This document shows positions 8,364 to 17,086 of a DNA stretch of 64,000 nt, piece by piece. Source of the DNA: Shewanella sp. Choline-02u-19 (lineage in GTDB: Bacteria > Pseudomonadota > Gammaproteobacteria > Enterobacterales > Shewanellaceae); contig NZ_PJBE01000013.1 in NCBI RefSeq assembly GCF_002836205.1, positions 2,666,001 through 2,730,000 of the forward strand. Reading direction: 5' to 3'. The notes under the pieces were generated by a model. That model ran no database searches, was not told the origin of the DNA, and saw nothing but the letters and a program-made list of their open reading frames with translations. Each line of letters starts with the position of its first letter. The first letter of the stretch is position 1. The position numbers were made by a program, and so were the translations under genes.

Positions 8364-8900
8364 ATGCAAAAGGGTTTGGAAAAAAGTATCAAGCAAGCAG
8401 AGTTTGCCACTAACTTAGGTCAATACTGGTTAACGCCAGTTGCCATCGTGCTGACGTTATCCATCATCGGCATTCCACTGTTACTGCTTTGGCTACCCAT
8501 TGGCGGTATTTTTACTCGCCGCTATATCGCCAATATGAGCACCGAGCTCACAGATCGAAAACTCATCGTCCGCAAAGGTATTTTTACCCGCACCGAAAAC
8601 ACGGTCCCATTAGATAAAATCACCGACATGGCGTTAATCCAAGGGCCACTGATGCGATTCTTTAAGCTGCACAAATTAACGATTGAAACTGCGGGGCAAT
8701 CGGGTTCTGGCGCGCTATTAAATCTAACAGGGATCATCGATGCAGCCCACTTTAGAAGCTTGGTGTTAGCTCAAAAAGAAACCCTGAACCAACTTGAAAG
8801 TGACAGTACAGCAGATGAAAATAATGACACTTATGTGATTACTCTTTTACAAGAGATCTCTGATACCCTTAAACGCCTTGAAAACAAAGCGAGTCTTTAG
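8364..8900 (+). CDS. Membrane protein with bacterial PH domain (bPH2, YdbS-like)
   Basis: A 178-aa protein. One hydrophobic segment or hairpin at about residues 22-48 (LTPVAIVLTLSIIGIPLLLLWLPIGG) is followed by a bPH2 domain, with STELTDRKLIVRKGIFTRTENTVPLDKITDM as its signature strands and GPLMRFFKLHKLTIETAG after it. The last 45 residues are acidic and helical. YdbS/YdbT-like proteins are of unknown function. It lies 59 bases upstream of the transporter gene, so it may head a three-gene transcript. Confidence 0.82.
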   Translation: MQKGLEKSIKQAEFATNLGQYWLTPVAIVLTLSIIGIPLLLLWLPIGGIFTRRYIANMSTELTDRKLIVRKGIFTRTENTVPLDKITDMALIQGPLMRFFKLHKLTIETAGQSGSGALLNLTGIIDAAHFRSLVLAQKETLNQLESDSTADENNDTYVITLLQEISDTLKRLENKASL

Positions 8901-8959
8901 ATTTCAATTTAAAGATTCACCTACCTCCTTTAAATTTTTACAGATGAAGTAGCCAAATA

Positions 8960-10225
8960 ATGAGCAACAGCAGTACTCCTACACTATCAAAGTCCCCTCT
9001 TCAGCTAGGTTCTGTGATCGGAGCCATGGGGCCTGGCATTTTAATGGCCGCCGCTGCCATTGGCGCCTCTCATCTGGTTGCTTCTACCCGAGCGGGCGCC
9101 GAATTTGGTTGGCAATTAGCTTGGGTTATTTTGGCCGTCAACTTACTCAAGTATCCCTTCTTTGCCGCTGGTGCTCGCTATACAACCGCCACAGGCGAGA
9201 GCTTACTCGCGGGATATTTAAAACAGGGTCGCAACTATTTATTACTGTTTACCGGCCTCAATGTGATAGCTGCGATAGCCAGTACAGCGGGGGTAGCGAT
9301 GTTAACCGCGGCAATGTTGACCCAGTTTGTCCCGCTCTCTATCGACCTATTAGGGCTACTGGTGCTGATCTCGAGTTTAGTCATACTCATTTTTGGCCAT
9401 TATGCGCTACTCGACAAGATGACGAAGATCATCATGTTGGCGCTAACATTAACCACCTTAATTGCGGTTGCTCTCGCATTTAATGCACCTTCTATCGTGC
9501 AACCAGGCTTTGTGTCTACCTCACCTTGGCAATGGGCTTATATCGGCTTTTTAGTCGCAATGATGGGCTGGATGCCCGCACCGATTGAAGTCAGCGCTTG
9601 GAACTCTCTCTGGTTGCTGGAGAAACAAAAAAGCCAACAAGTGACAAAGCAACAAGCCCTATTCGACTTCAACTTTGGCTATATCGTTACCGCCCTGCTC
9701 GCCATTGTATTTTTGGCGCTTGGTACTCTGGTGATGCATGGCAGCGGCGAAACCTTTTCAGCCTCTGGCGTGCAGTTCTCTAAGCAGCTAATCGACCTTT
9801 ATAGCAAGGTGATGGGCAATGAAAGCCGATATTTAATTGGTTTTGTGGCCTTTTTATGTATTTTCAGCACCACTGTTACCGTTATTGATGGCTATAGCAG
9901 AACCTTGAATATGGGTTGGCAACTGCTAAAAGGCCGCCAATACAGCCAAAAGAGGCTTAACACTGTGATGTGTTTAATGAGCTTATGTGGACTGGCTATT
10001 ATTTTATTTTTTAAAGGGGCGTTACTGCCATTGCTTGAGTTTGTTATGATCCTTGCGTTTATGACCACAGTTATTTTCGCTTGGCTTAACTATAAATTGA
10101 TGATCAGCACAGCACTTCCTGTTGAAGACAGGTATGGTAGCGCGATGAGGATACTCTCTTTGTTTGGCTTAACTTACCTTATTAGTTTTGCGGTTTTATT
10201 CATCTACTGGATGCTTACTAAATAA
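8960..10225 (+). CDS. NRAMP-family transporter with altered metal-site motifs
   Basis: A 421-aa integral membrane protein with about 11 hydrophobic segments. The N-terminal GPGILMA...TRAGAEFGWQLAWV aligns with NRAMP helix 1, but the metal-binding DPGN is replaced by GASH (near residues 35-38). In helix 6 the MPH motif reads MPAPIEVSAWNS, so Met is kept and His is lost. Canonical Mn/Fe transport by the MntH mechanism is therefore not assured; NRAMP-related Mg transporters and uncharacterised branches also lack DPGN. The inner membrane location is clear. The stop is 15 bases from the next gene, so the two are probably cotranscribed. Confidence 0.82.
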   Translation: MSNSSTPTLSKSPLQLGSVIGAMGPGILMAAAAIGASHLVASTRAGAEFGWQLAWVILAVNLLKYPFFAAGARYTTATGESLLAGYLKQGRNYLLLFTGLNVIAAIASTAGVAMLTAAMLTQFVPLSIDLLGLLVLISSLVILIFGHYALLDKMTKIIMLALTLTTLIAVALAFNAPSIVQPGFVSTSPWQWAYIGFLVAMMGWMPAPIEVSAWNSLWLLEKQKSQQVTKQQALFDFNFGYIVTALLAIVFLALGTLVMHGSGETFSASGVQFSKQLIDLYSKVMGNESRYLIGFVAFLCIFSTTVTVIDGYSRTLNMGWQLLKGRQYSQKRLNTVMCLMSLCGLAIILFFKGALLPLLEFVMILAFMTTVIFAWLNYKLMISTALPVEDRYGSAMRILSLFGLTYLISFAVLFIYWMLTK

Positions 10226-10240
10226 CGGACTACACCTGCG

Positions 10241-11398
10241 ATGCATTTTTTAACGAAAACAATTCTGAGTGTTATATTGCTCACTCTGTGCTTATGGGCT
10301 GCGAATAAAGCCAGTGCCAACCGCATAGCCAACAGTGATATAGCCAAACAGCTACCCACTATCATCACTCAAAATGAACGGCCTTTTACTGGCATTATTA
10401 TGGTAAAACGCGATAACCAACCGCTGTTTACCTATATTTCCGGCGATAATGTCAGTCTGAAATCTGAATTTATTATCGCCTCGTTATCTAAACAGGTCAC
10501 CGCCACGCTAGTGCTTAAAGCCGTTGATGATGGCAAGCTAGCGTTAGATCAGTCGGTTAATCATTATCTGGGATCACAGCCATCACAAAAGGGTCCCGAC
10601 AATATCCCTGACAGCGTAACCATCTCGCACCTACTCAGTAATACCTCAGGGCTCGTCGAAGCGGGTAAGCCGCCGTTGTTTGAACCCGGTAGCCAATTTA
10701 AATACTCAAACTATGGTTATGCCCTGCTTGGACAACTACTTGAGACCGTCAATCAACAACCCATTACAGAACAAATCAACGCATTCAACCTGCAGGCAGG
10801 ATTGGGCGGACTGAGTGCGCACTTAGGCAAAACATCAACCATCAAAAAGACATCCCCGCTACTGTTACTTGGCCAAGAAGAAACAAGGCATCAGCAGCAA
10901 GACGGCAATGACACCTCAAGTTATGCCGCCTCTGATGTCGAGATTAATCAGCAGCTGCTCACCGCTGGTGGCATGATGGCGTCAGCCGATGCCTATAGTC
11001 ATTTTCAATATGCGCTATTCACAGGCCAGCTTATTAGTGAACAAAGCCTACTAGAGATGACGACTTCCCATAGCACCCGAGAACATCGTTGGGGAGCATT
11101 GGGCTATGGCTATGGCACGCAAATCAGTAATATCAACGGCATAACTGAATATAGTCATAGTGGTTACCTTCCTGGCTATGTCAGCCTTGCACTCTATTAC
11201 CCACAGTCGAACGTCAACGTGGTCATTTTAGAAAATACCTCTTGGGATCTGCAAGATATCAATCGCACTTTTGGGCTGCACGATAAGATCCGCAATAGTA
11301 TTAACAGTAAACTGGTGGCGTTAGAAGACAGACCCGTAGCCAAATTATACCAAGCAGGAAAAGAAGCAATCACAGCAACTTTACTAGCAGCAAAGTAA
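10241..11398 (+). CDS. Serine hydrolase, class C beta-lactamase/PBP family
   Basis: A 385-aa protein with an N-terminal signal peptide (cleavage near SASA, residue 27). It has the SxxK motif in ASLSKQVTA (about residues 81-87), the YxN motif in KYSNYGYALLG (near 157-162), and HSGYLPG near residue 308 in the position of the KTG/HxG box. This family includes class C beta-lactamases, D-aminopeptidases, esterases and peptidoglycan hydrolases; the sequence does not decide among them. It acts in the periplasm. It follows the NRAMP-like gene by 15 bases; a metabolic link between the two is not evident. Confidence 0.87.
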   Translation: MHFLTKTILSVILLTLCLWAANKASANRIANSDIAKQLPTIITQNERPFTGIIMVKRDNQPLFTYISGDNVSLKSEFIIASLSKQVTATLVLKAVDDGKLALDQSVNHYLGSQPSQKGPDNIPDSVTISHLLSNTSGLVEAGKPPLFEPGSQFKYSNYGYALLGQLLETVNQQPITEQINAFNLQAGLGGLSAHLGKTSTIKKTSPLLLLGQEETRHQQQDGNDTSSYAASDVEINQQLLTAGGMMASADAYSHFQYALFTGQLISEQSLLEMTTSHSTREHRWGALGYGYGTQISNINGITEYSHSGYLPGYVSLALYYPQSNVNVVILENTSWDLQDINRTFGLHDKIRNSINSKLVALEDRPVAKLYQAGKEAITATLLAAK

Positions 11399-11475
11399 AT
11401 ACCAAACGATTCTGCTATAATACGCACCGATGATTACGCAGCCGCGCAGTCAAATAGCATAAAGAAAATACAAAT

Positions 11476-11958
11476 ATGATTAACAACGATATTATACGTA
11501 AAGTCCGCTACATCCTTGATTTAAGCAATGCCAAAATGCTACGCATTTTTGCTAAAGCTAATCACGAAATCAATCAAGAAGAAATCATCAACATGTTGAA
11601 AAAAGAGTCTGAAGAGGGCTATCAGCCTTGTAACGACAAAACCATGTGTATGTTCCTTGATGGATTTGTGATCTATAAGCGCGGACTAAAGCCTGGTGCT
11701 GAAATACCAGAGCCATTATCACAGCTAACAAACAACCTTATCTTTAAGAAGTTAAGAGTTGCTTTTGAATTGCGTGAAGACGATATTATTGAAGCTCTGA
11801 CGCTAGCCGAATTTAATATGTCTAAATCGGAACTTGGCGCACTGTTTAGAAAACCTGGCCACAAGCACTATAAAGCGTGCGGCGATCAGGTTTTACGAAA
11901 CTTCCTAATGGGTTTATCCCTGAAGCATCGTCCAAAACCCGCTGAAACTGAAGCTTAG
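11476..11958 (+). CDS. yehS: YehS-like DUF1456 protein
   Basis: A 160-aa soluble protein with two tandem DUF1456 repeats of about 70 residues. The first is NNDIIRKVRYILDL...MLKKESEEGYQPCNDKTMCMFLDGFV and the second is NNLIFKKLRVAFEL...FRKPGHKHYKACGDQVLRNFLMGL. The matching pattern of N-N-x-I-x-[RK]-K-[VL]-R...C.D...F..GL in both halves is an internal duplication. The function is unknown. It is a single gene with its own terminator. Confidence 0.9.
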   Translation: MINNDIIRKVRYILDLSNAKMLRIFAKANHEINQEEIINMLKKESEEGYQPCNDKTMCMFLDGFVIYKRGLKPGAEIPEPLSQLTNNLIFKKLRVAFELREDDIIEALTLAEFNMSKSELGALFRKPGHKHYKACGDQVLRNFLMGLSLKHRPKPAETEA

Positions 11959-11980
11959 GCTTTAGTTTGAGTTAAGGAAT

Positions 11981-12007
11981 AAAGCACAGCATTTGCTGTG
12001 CTTTTTT
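11981..12007 (+). terminator. Terminator after yehS
   Basis: AAAGCACAGCA TT TGCTGTGCTTT stem followed by a T-run, 22 bases after the stop codon. Confidence 0.92.
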
Positions 12008-12158
12008 GTACCTGAAAAAGTCCACTACTGAACAATATTCTCTGATTAAAAAATTCATCTTATCGGCAGACAAAACGCAACAAAGATCACGGTTTGTGTT
12101 AATCTTCCGTGATTAACATCACCTCCTTAAACTAACAAAAACAGAGAAAAGGTTTCTA

Positions 12159-13847
12159 ATGGACGATAACAAACGCCCGCTCTATCTTCCTTTTGCCGGT
12201 CCTGCCATTCTTGAAGCACCTTTGATTAACAAAGGCAGCGCATTTTCCGACGAAGAACGTATTTTTTTCAATCTTGAAGGCCTATTGCCGCATGTGATTG
12301 AGACAATCGAAGAGCAAGCATCACGCGCCTATGATCAGTATAAGAATTTTTCTAATGATTTAGACAAACACATCTATCTTAGGAACATTCAAGATACTAA
12401 CGAAACGCTCTATCATCGTTTAGTGCAAAACCACATTTCTGAGATGATGCCTATTATCTATACCCCTACTGTCGGTATGGCATGTGAGCGTTTCTCAAAA
12501 GATTATCGTCGTAACCGCGGGCTGTTTATCTCTTACCCGAACAAAGATCGTATCGACGACATCTTAAATAACTCGACTCGCCAAAAAGTAAAAATCATCG
12601 TAGTCACCGACGGTGAACGTATTCTAGGTCTTGGCGACCAAGGTATTGGTGGCATGGGGATCCCGATTGGTAAGCTTTCGCTCTACACCAGCTGTGGTGG
12701 TATTAGCCCCGCTTATACTTTGCCAATCACGCTTGATGTCGGTACCGATAATCCACATCTACTTGAAGACCCTATGTACATGGGTTGGCGTAACCAACGC
12801 ATTGGCGGCGAAGAATACAAAGAGTTTGTCGAAGCCTTTATGCAAGCGGTTAGCCGCCGCTGGCCAGATGCACTGATTCAATTTGAAGATTTTGCGCAAA
12901 AGAACGCCATGCCATTGCTTGAGCGTTACAAAGATCAATACTGCTGCTTCAATGATGATATTCAAGGCACAGCTGCTGTTACTGTCGGTTCACTACTCGC
13001 AGCCTGTAAAGCGGCTGGCACTCAGCTTTGTAAGCAACGAATCACCTTCTTAGGTGCGGGTTCTGCAGGTTGTGGTATTGCCGAAGCTATTGTGGCGCAA
13101 ATGGTATCTGAAGGCATTAGCGAGACCCAAGCACGCCAACGAGTATTCATGGTTGACCGTTGGGGCTTGTTACAGTCAAACATGCCGAACTTACTGCCTT
13201 TTCAACACAAACTAGCGCAACAATGTAGTGATGTAGAGAGCTGGAATAATTTCAGCGACAACATATCCCTACTCGATGTCGTCAGTAACGCTAGGCCAAC
13301 CGTGTTGATTGGTGTCTCTGGCTCACCAGGATTATTCAGTGAAGAGATCATCAAGGCGATGCATAGCCATTGTAAACGCCCAATTGTGTTCCCACTGTCG
13401 AACCCTACAAGCCGCGTTGAGGCCACACCAAAAGATATTTTGCATTGGACAAACGGCCAAGCATTAGTCGCAACGGGTAGCCCGTTTGAGCCTGTTGTGA
13501 TTGATGACATTACCTATGAAATAGCCCAGTGCAATAACAGTTATATCTTTCCTGGCATCGGCCTTGGTGTGTTAGCTGCTGGTGCAGCCCGCGTCAGTGA
13601 CGCAATGCTAATGGCGTCTAGCCGTGCATTAGCCGAGTGCTCACCTCTTGCAATTAATGGTGAAGGCTCTTTACTGCCGAAGCTTGAAGATATCCATAGC
13701 GTCAGTAAACATATCGCTTTTGCTGTCGCTAAAGTGGCAGTTGAAGAGGGTCATGCACTGCCGAGCAGCGATGAGTTATTGACTCAAGCAATCGAAGATA
13801 ACTTCTGGACAGCTGAGTATCGCCGTTATAAACGCACTTCGTTCTAA
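12159..13847 (+). CDS. maeA: NAD-dependent malic enzyme
   Basis: Oxidative decarboxylation of L-malate to pyruvate with NAD+ in the cytoplasm, linking the TCA cycle to pyruvate. The 562-aa length is that of the large (eukaryote-like) malic enzyme, SfcA/MaeA. Seen in the sequence: YTPTVGMACE and RGLFISYPN near the N-terminus, the malate/metal motif FEDFAQKNA followed by FNDDIQGTAAV, and the Rossmann motif FLGAGSAGCGIAE near residue 298. The Lys/Asp catalytic block VVTDGERILGLGDQG is intact. An AAAAGG ribosome site lies before the ATG. Monocistronic. Confidence 0.96.
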   Translation: MDDNKRPLYLPFAGPAILEAPLINKGSAFSDEERIFFNLEGLLPHVIETIEEQASRAYDQYKNFSNDLDKHIYLRNIQDTNETLYHRLVQNHISEMMPIIYTPTVGMACERFSKDYRRNRGLFISYPNKDRIDDILNNSTRQKVKIIVVTDGERILGLGDQGIGGMGIPIGKLSLYTSCGGISPAYTLPITLDVGTDNPHLLEDPMYMGWRNQRIGGEEYKEFVEAFMQAVSRRWPDALIQFEDFAQKNAMPLLERYKDQYCCFNDDIQGTAAVTVGSLLAACKAAGTQLCKQRITFLGAGSAGCGIAEAIVAQMVSEGISETQARQRVFMVDRWGLLQSNMPNLLPFQHKLAQQCSDVESWNNFSDNISLLDVVSNARPTVLIGVSGSPGLFSEEIIKAMHSHCKRPIVFPLSNPTSRVEATPKDILHWTNGQALVATGSPFEPVVIDDITYEIAQCNNSYIFPGIGLGVLAAGAARVSDAMLMASSRALAECSPLAINGEGSLLPKLEDIHSVSKHIAFAVAKVAVEEGHALPSSDELLTQAIEDNFWTAEYRRYKRTSF

Positions 13848-13916
13848 TTTCAGTTGTGAGCGATTGATCTCAGCGGTTAGAGGCTAAGTTCACAACTAGC
13901 ACTAAGAATTTACGCT

Positions 13917-13952
13917 AAAAAAGCTGTCAGTATTTACTGGCAGCTTTTTTTT
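13917..13952 (+). terminator. Terminator after maeA
   Basis: AAGCTGTCAGT ATTT ACTGGCAGCTT stem with one G-T pair, followed by eight T residues. Confidence 0.92.
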
Positions 13953-14180
13953 GTTTTTAAATTAGAGGATACACTTGCAGATTTAATTGCGAATAAAGGT
14001 ACGGCCTACGGCCAAGGTTAGTCGTAAGCCTCTGCAATATCCGTACATACGGCCGTTCATTCACATCTAAGCGAGATAGAAACCACAATAAAGTACTAAT
14101 ACAATTGAGTTATTAGTATTTTGTTATATATAATCAGCGCCGTTACAACAAATTAATTACAAATGAAAAAAGGACTTACA
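13953..14180. other. Intergenic stretch before the unknown lipoprotein
   Basis: No gene seen. There are short palindromic words (TACGGCCTACGGCC and ACATACGGCCGT) in the first half and an AT-rich stretch near 14100-14135 that could hold the promoter of the next gene. Confidence 0.4.
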
Positions 14181-14873
14181 ATGTACAAAATTTTATTAGT
14201 GGCATTTGCCATATTAACGTTATCAGGCTGCGTTTCTCCCATTGCTTTGCAAGAACAAACACCTACCCCTGAATATAATAACGCTGCCCCCATTCTTATC
14301 AGTGTTATTGATAACCGTAAAAAGGTTAAAGAAGGTAAACCCGAAACTTTCGTTGGTCGCGTACATGCAACCTTTGGTATTCCAGTTGATTGGGATGTAG
14401 ATACCATCTTGGCAACGGAAAAAGACGATAAGTCGTTAACCTTAAGTCAGTGGCTACAAAAAAGAATCGTAAAAGGGTTAACGGAAAAGGGATGGCAAGT
14501 AAAACCTGCTGATTTCAAAACAGTACCGACAGAAACCATAGCGAGCTATACGTTAACAGAGCAAGGATCACAACATCTTTTAGTTCTCGACTTGCAAGAG
14601 TGGTTCTTCAGCATCAATTTAAACTGGGTTTCATCATTTAATTTTGATACCAATGTTGATACATACCTATTTGATAAAGATAGCGGTTTAACTTATCAAC
14701 ATAACACCCAAGAAAGGGACGTCATTGATGAAAAAGCCGATGAATCACCTCAAAATAATGTCCTTCGTGCTTATCACGACCAATTATTACAGATTCTTTC
14801 AGACCCCGCGCTAAAAGCACAAATTCAAGAAAAGGCGCAAACACAAATGGCTGAGTCTACAACGACACTCTAA
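14181..14873 (+). CDS. Putative lipoprotein of unknown function
   Basis: A 230-aa protein. An in-frame ATG lies 18 bases upstream (14163), but AAAAGGAC is ideally spaced before 14181. The lipoprotein signal has lipobox LSGC at about residues 14-17. The mature part has PILISVIDNRK near the start, a conserved-looking FGIPVDWDVD block, then several amphipathic strands and a Gln/Ala-rich helical tail. No catalytic motif is recognised. The pattern resembles small periplasmic or outer-membrane-anchored lipoproteins in Shewanella and Vibrio. Single gene. Confidence 0.72.
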   Translation: MYKILLVAFAILTLSGCVSPIALQEQTPTPEYNNAAPILISVIDNRKKVKEGKPETFVGRVHATFGIPVDWDVDTILATEKDDKSLTLSQWLQKRIVKGLTEKGWQVKPADFKTVPTETIASYTLTEQGSQHLLVLDLQEWFFSINLNWVSSFNFDTNVDTYLFDKDSGLTYQHNTQERDVIDEKADESPQNNVLRAYHDQLLQILSDPALKAQIQEKAQTQMAESTTTL

Positions 14874-14902
14874 CGGCCATATTAATAAAAACGTCTGTTC
14901 CG

Positions 14903-14942
14903 CCTCGTTATTGCAAATGATATTTTCTATAACGAGGTTTCC
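14903..14942 (+). terminator. Possible terminator after the lipoprotein
   Basis: CCTCGTTAT and ATAACGAGG form 9-bp arms around a 17-base loop, followed by TTTCCTTG. The loop is long and the T-run interrupted. Confidence 0.45.
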
Positions 14943-15227
14943 TTGTCTTCAGCGCCAATGTCTATCTCACACCCCATAAGTTGCGTTTTTCTAACCGAGC
15001 TAAAATATCATTAGCACCACTTTTGGCTGAATCTGACACGTTTATGCCCAAAAGTGAGCTAGGGGTGTAAATTATTTCAGCCTCATTTCGTGTTAGATCT
15101 CTATGAACGAGTAGGCAAATTCAACCTCGAATCACATTCGTGGCATCTCGCTTCAAACAAAATCATAACATTGCCCTTCAGTGGAAACGTTACTACGCTT
15201 GTCTTTCATCTCTTAGGAGTATTAACA
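14943..15227. other. Region upstream of the cytochrome P460 pair, with an inverted repeat
   Basis: No gene recognised; an open frame from 15090 is only an extension of the P460 gene. CACTTTTGG (15018-15026) and CCAAAAGTG (15048-15056) are 9-bp inverted arms, 170 bases before the first P460 start, and could be an operator or an RNA hairpin. Nothing else is clear. Confidence 0.4.
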
Positions 15228-15863
15228 ATGAAGCAAGTGAAAAAAATAATAAGTTTTGTAGCCGTTGGAATATTCGCTCAACTGCTCTTAATAGTGCCTG
15301 CTATTGCGGAAGAGTATTACACCATAAAAGATGGAGTGCTAGAACGCCCCACAGGTTATCGCGAGTGGATTTATGTGGGTACTCCGGTAACACCAAATGA
15401 TATGAATAATGGCAAAGCTGCATTTCCCGAGCATCACAATGTGTATATCGATCCAAAAAGCTGGGCGCATTGGAAAGAAACGGGGAAGTTTCGTGAAGGT
15501 ACTATTTTAATGAAAGAGCTGGTCAGTGTTGGCTCAAAAGCCGCTGTGAGTGGTCAAGGATACTTTCAAGGTGAGTTTATTGGTCTGGAAGCAACCATCA
15601 AGAGTAAGAGCAACTTTCCTGATGAGCCTGGCAACTGGGCTTACTTTAGCTTTTCCAGTAAAGATCATAAGACCTTAACAAAGACCGCCAAGCCGTTTCC
15701 TTCAGCATCCTGTAATAGTTGTCATCTAGCGTCGGCATCAGATGATTTTGTTTTTACTCAGTATTACCCGGTTCTCAGTTCGGGTAAAGCAAAGGGTAAG
15801 AAGGCTACGGGCGGTCATGAATCAGACTTGAACAATAATTATATTGAGCCAAAAGGTAAATAA
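15228..15863 (+). CDS. Cytochrome P460 family protein (first of two)
   Basis: A 211-aa periplasmic monohaem protein. The start at 15228 has TAGGAG 8 bases upstream and gives a proper signal peptide (cleavage near AIA-EE, residue 27); a longer frame from 15090 lacks both. The P460 domain begins REWIYVGTPV and includes WKETGKFREGTILMKELVSVG, typical of the family, with the c-type haem motif CNSCH near residue 162. P460 enzymes oxidise hydroxylamine or bind NO; a Lys-haem crosslink separates P460 from cytochrome c'-beta and cannot be read here. The C-terminal tail is Lys/Gly rich. Two bases separate it from the next gene, so they form an operon. Confidence 0.88.
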   Translation: MKQVKKIISFVAVGIFAQLLLIVPAIAEEYYTIKDGVLERPTGYREWIYVGTPVTPNDMNNGKAAFPEHHNVYIDPKSWAHWKETGKFREGTILMKELVSVGSKAAVSGQGYFQGEFIGLEATIKSKSNFPDEPGNWAYFSFSSKDHKTLTKTAKPFPSASCNSCHLASASDDFVFTQYYPVLSSGKAKGKKATGGHESDLNNNYIEPKGK

Positions 15864-15865
15864 TA

Positions 15866-16432
15866 ATGCTATCCATTAGACTCAAAAAAATAGGCATTTG
15901 TTTAGGTTGCGTGATCATGACTAGTGTTAGTTCATTCTCGGCAATAGCGGATGATACGTTCTCAAATTATGTTGATGAAAAAGGCAATATTAGTTTCCCT
16001 CATAGTTTTCGAACCAATATGGTTCACTTAGGGTCATGGTTCGTTCCTGAAGGCGGTGCCAGCGGTTTTCATGATGTGTATACAGAGAAAGAATCGGTTG
16101 AGAGTTTCCGCAAGTCTGGCAAATTTCCCGATGGTGCCACGATCGTAAAAGAGCTTCGGGTGTCTAATGCGGGAAGCTACACTACAGGAGCTGGGGTCAG
16201 CTATGCGACAAAAGACGTCAAACAATGGTTCGTAATGATCAAAGACGTGAAAGGTCGGTTTGCCGATAATCCTCTATGGGGCGATGGCTGGGGTTGGGCG
16301 CTATACAAGCCAGATAATAAAGACAAGAACGTCGCAACAAACTATAAAACTGATTGCCTGAGTTGTCACAAACCAGTGGAAAATAAGGATTGGATATATA
16401 CAGAAGCCTATCCGACTCTTAGTAAAGAATAG
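15866..16432 (+). CDS. Cytochrome P460 family protein (second of two)
   Basis: A 188-aa paralogue-like neighbour of the preceding gene. The N-terminus is a signal peptide ending near SAIA-DD (residue 28). The domain shows MVHLGSWFVPEG, FRKSGKFPDGATIVKELR and the haem motif CLSCH at about residues 166-170. Compared with the first protein it lacks the Lys-rich tail and is clearly diverged, so it is not a recent duplicate. It starts 2 bases after the previous stop and should be translated from the same mRNA. Expected location: periplasm; role in hydroxylamine or NO detoxification is inferred from the family. Confidence 0.87.
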   Translation: MLSIRLKKIGICLGCVIMTSVSSFSAIADDTFSNYVDEKGNISFPHSFRTNMVHLGSWFVPEGGASGFHDVYTEKESVESFRKSGKFPDGATIVKELRVSNAGSYTTGAGVSYATKDVKQWFVMIKDVKGRFADNPLWGDGWGWALYKPDNKDKNVATNYKTDCLSCHKPVENKDWIYTEAYPTLSKE

Positions 16433-16558
16433 CTCAAATCAACATTAGCAATGTAAATACAATCAGATGATTGGCGGTGTCATTAACTCGTTCCGGTCCA
16501 CTAACGAGCTATAAAATCATCAAATATTTAACCCTTGGCGCTATTTGGCACAGCAAAA

Positions 16559-16592
16559 AATAAGGCCATGGTTTCCCATGGCCTTATTCTTT
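16559..16592. terminator. Terminator shared by the P460 operon and the convergent gene
   Basis: AATAAGGCCATGG TTTC CCATGGCCTTATT is a 13-bp perfect stem followed by CTTT, with an A-tract on the other side. Confidence 0.85.
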
Positions 16593-16615
16593 AACGCTAA
16601 CACAAACGTAAGGGT

Positions 16616-17053
16616 TTACTTACCTTCGATAACGGCTTTAATGCTGTTAAGCATTGAGCGATCGGTACGGGCTTTCTTCAGCTTACGAACACTCTCTTTG
16701 AGTGAAGCATCTGATAAACGGGTGAAAATACCGTTGTATTCTTTCTCGGCGATCTCATCATCTGAGTCGGCCATGTCGGCAATATCTTGTGCTACGCGGC
16801 TCAATTGAAACCAAGCATTAGCAATATAAAAACCGTGAAAATCTTCTTGCGGCAATAGTGCTCTGGCGCTAGCAGGTAAGGCGTTCCAGCCACTATTGAA
16901 TTTAAGATCGGTATCTTCAATCAACTCATTACAAAGGTTGGCATAAGCTTCTAACAAGCTCTCTGGGATTTGATCCATTGGCATAACGGTATTACACACG
17001 TTTAATGCCACCAGCTCAGCACGAGCTTTATATTCAGCGTTTACTTCAGTCAT
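16616..17053 (-). CDS. Conserved hypothetical protein (possibly DUF3069)
   Basis: A 145-aa, acidic, all-helical soluble protein with no signal or membrane segment. It begins MTEVNAEYKARAELVALNVCNTVMPM and ends with a Lys-rich helix (SVRKLKKARTDRSML). Length and composition agree with DUF3069 of Shewanella and Vibrio, but I could not verify this. It lies 33 bases downstream of the PAP2 gene on the same strand and may be cotranscribed. Confidence 0.6.
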   Translation of the reverse strand: MTEVNAEYKARAELVALNVCNTVMPMDQIPESLLEAYANLCNELIEDTDLKFNSGWNALPASARALLPQEDFHGFYIANAWFQLSRVAQDIADMADSDDEIAEKEYNGIFTRLSDASLKESVRKLKKARTDRSMLNSIKAVIEGK

Positions 17054-17086
17054 TTTTTGATCTCTATTACAATTTTACAATACGGC

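Noticed and set aside
15090..15227. Longer N-terminus for the first P460 protein
   Set aside because: The extension is not signal-like and lacks a ribosome site, while 15228 has both.
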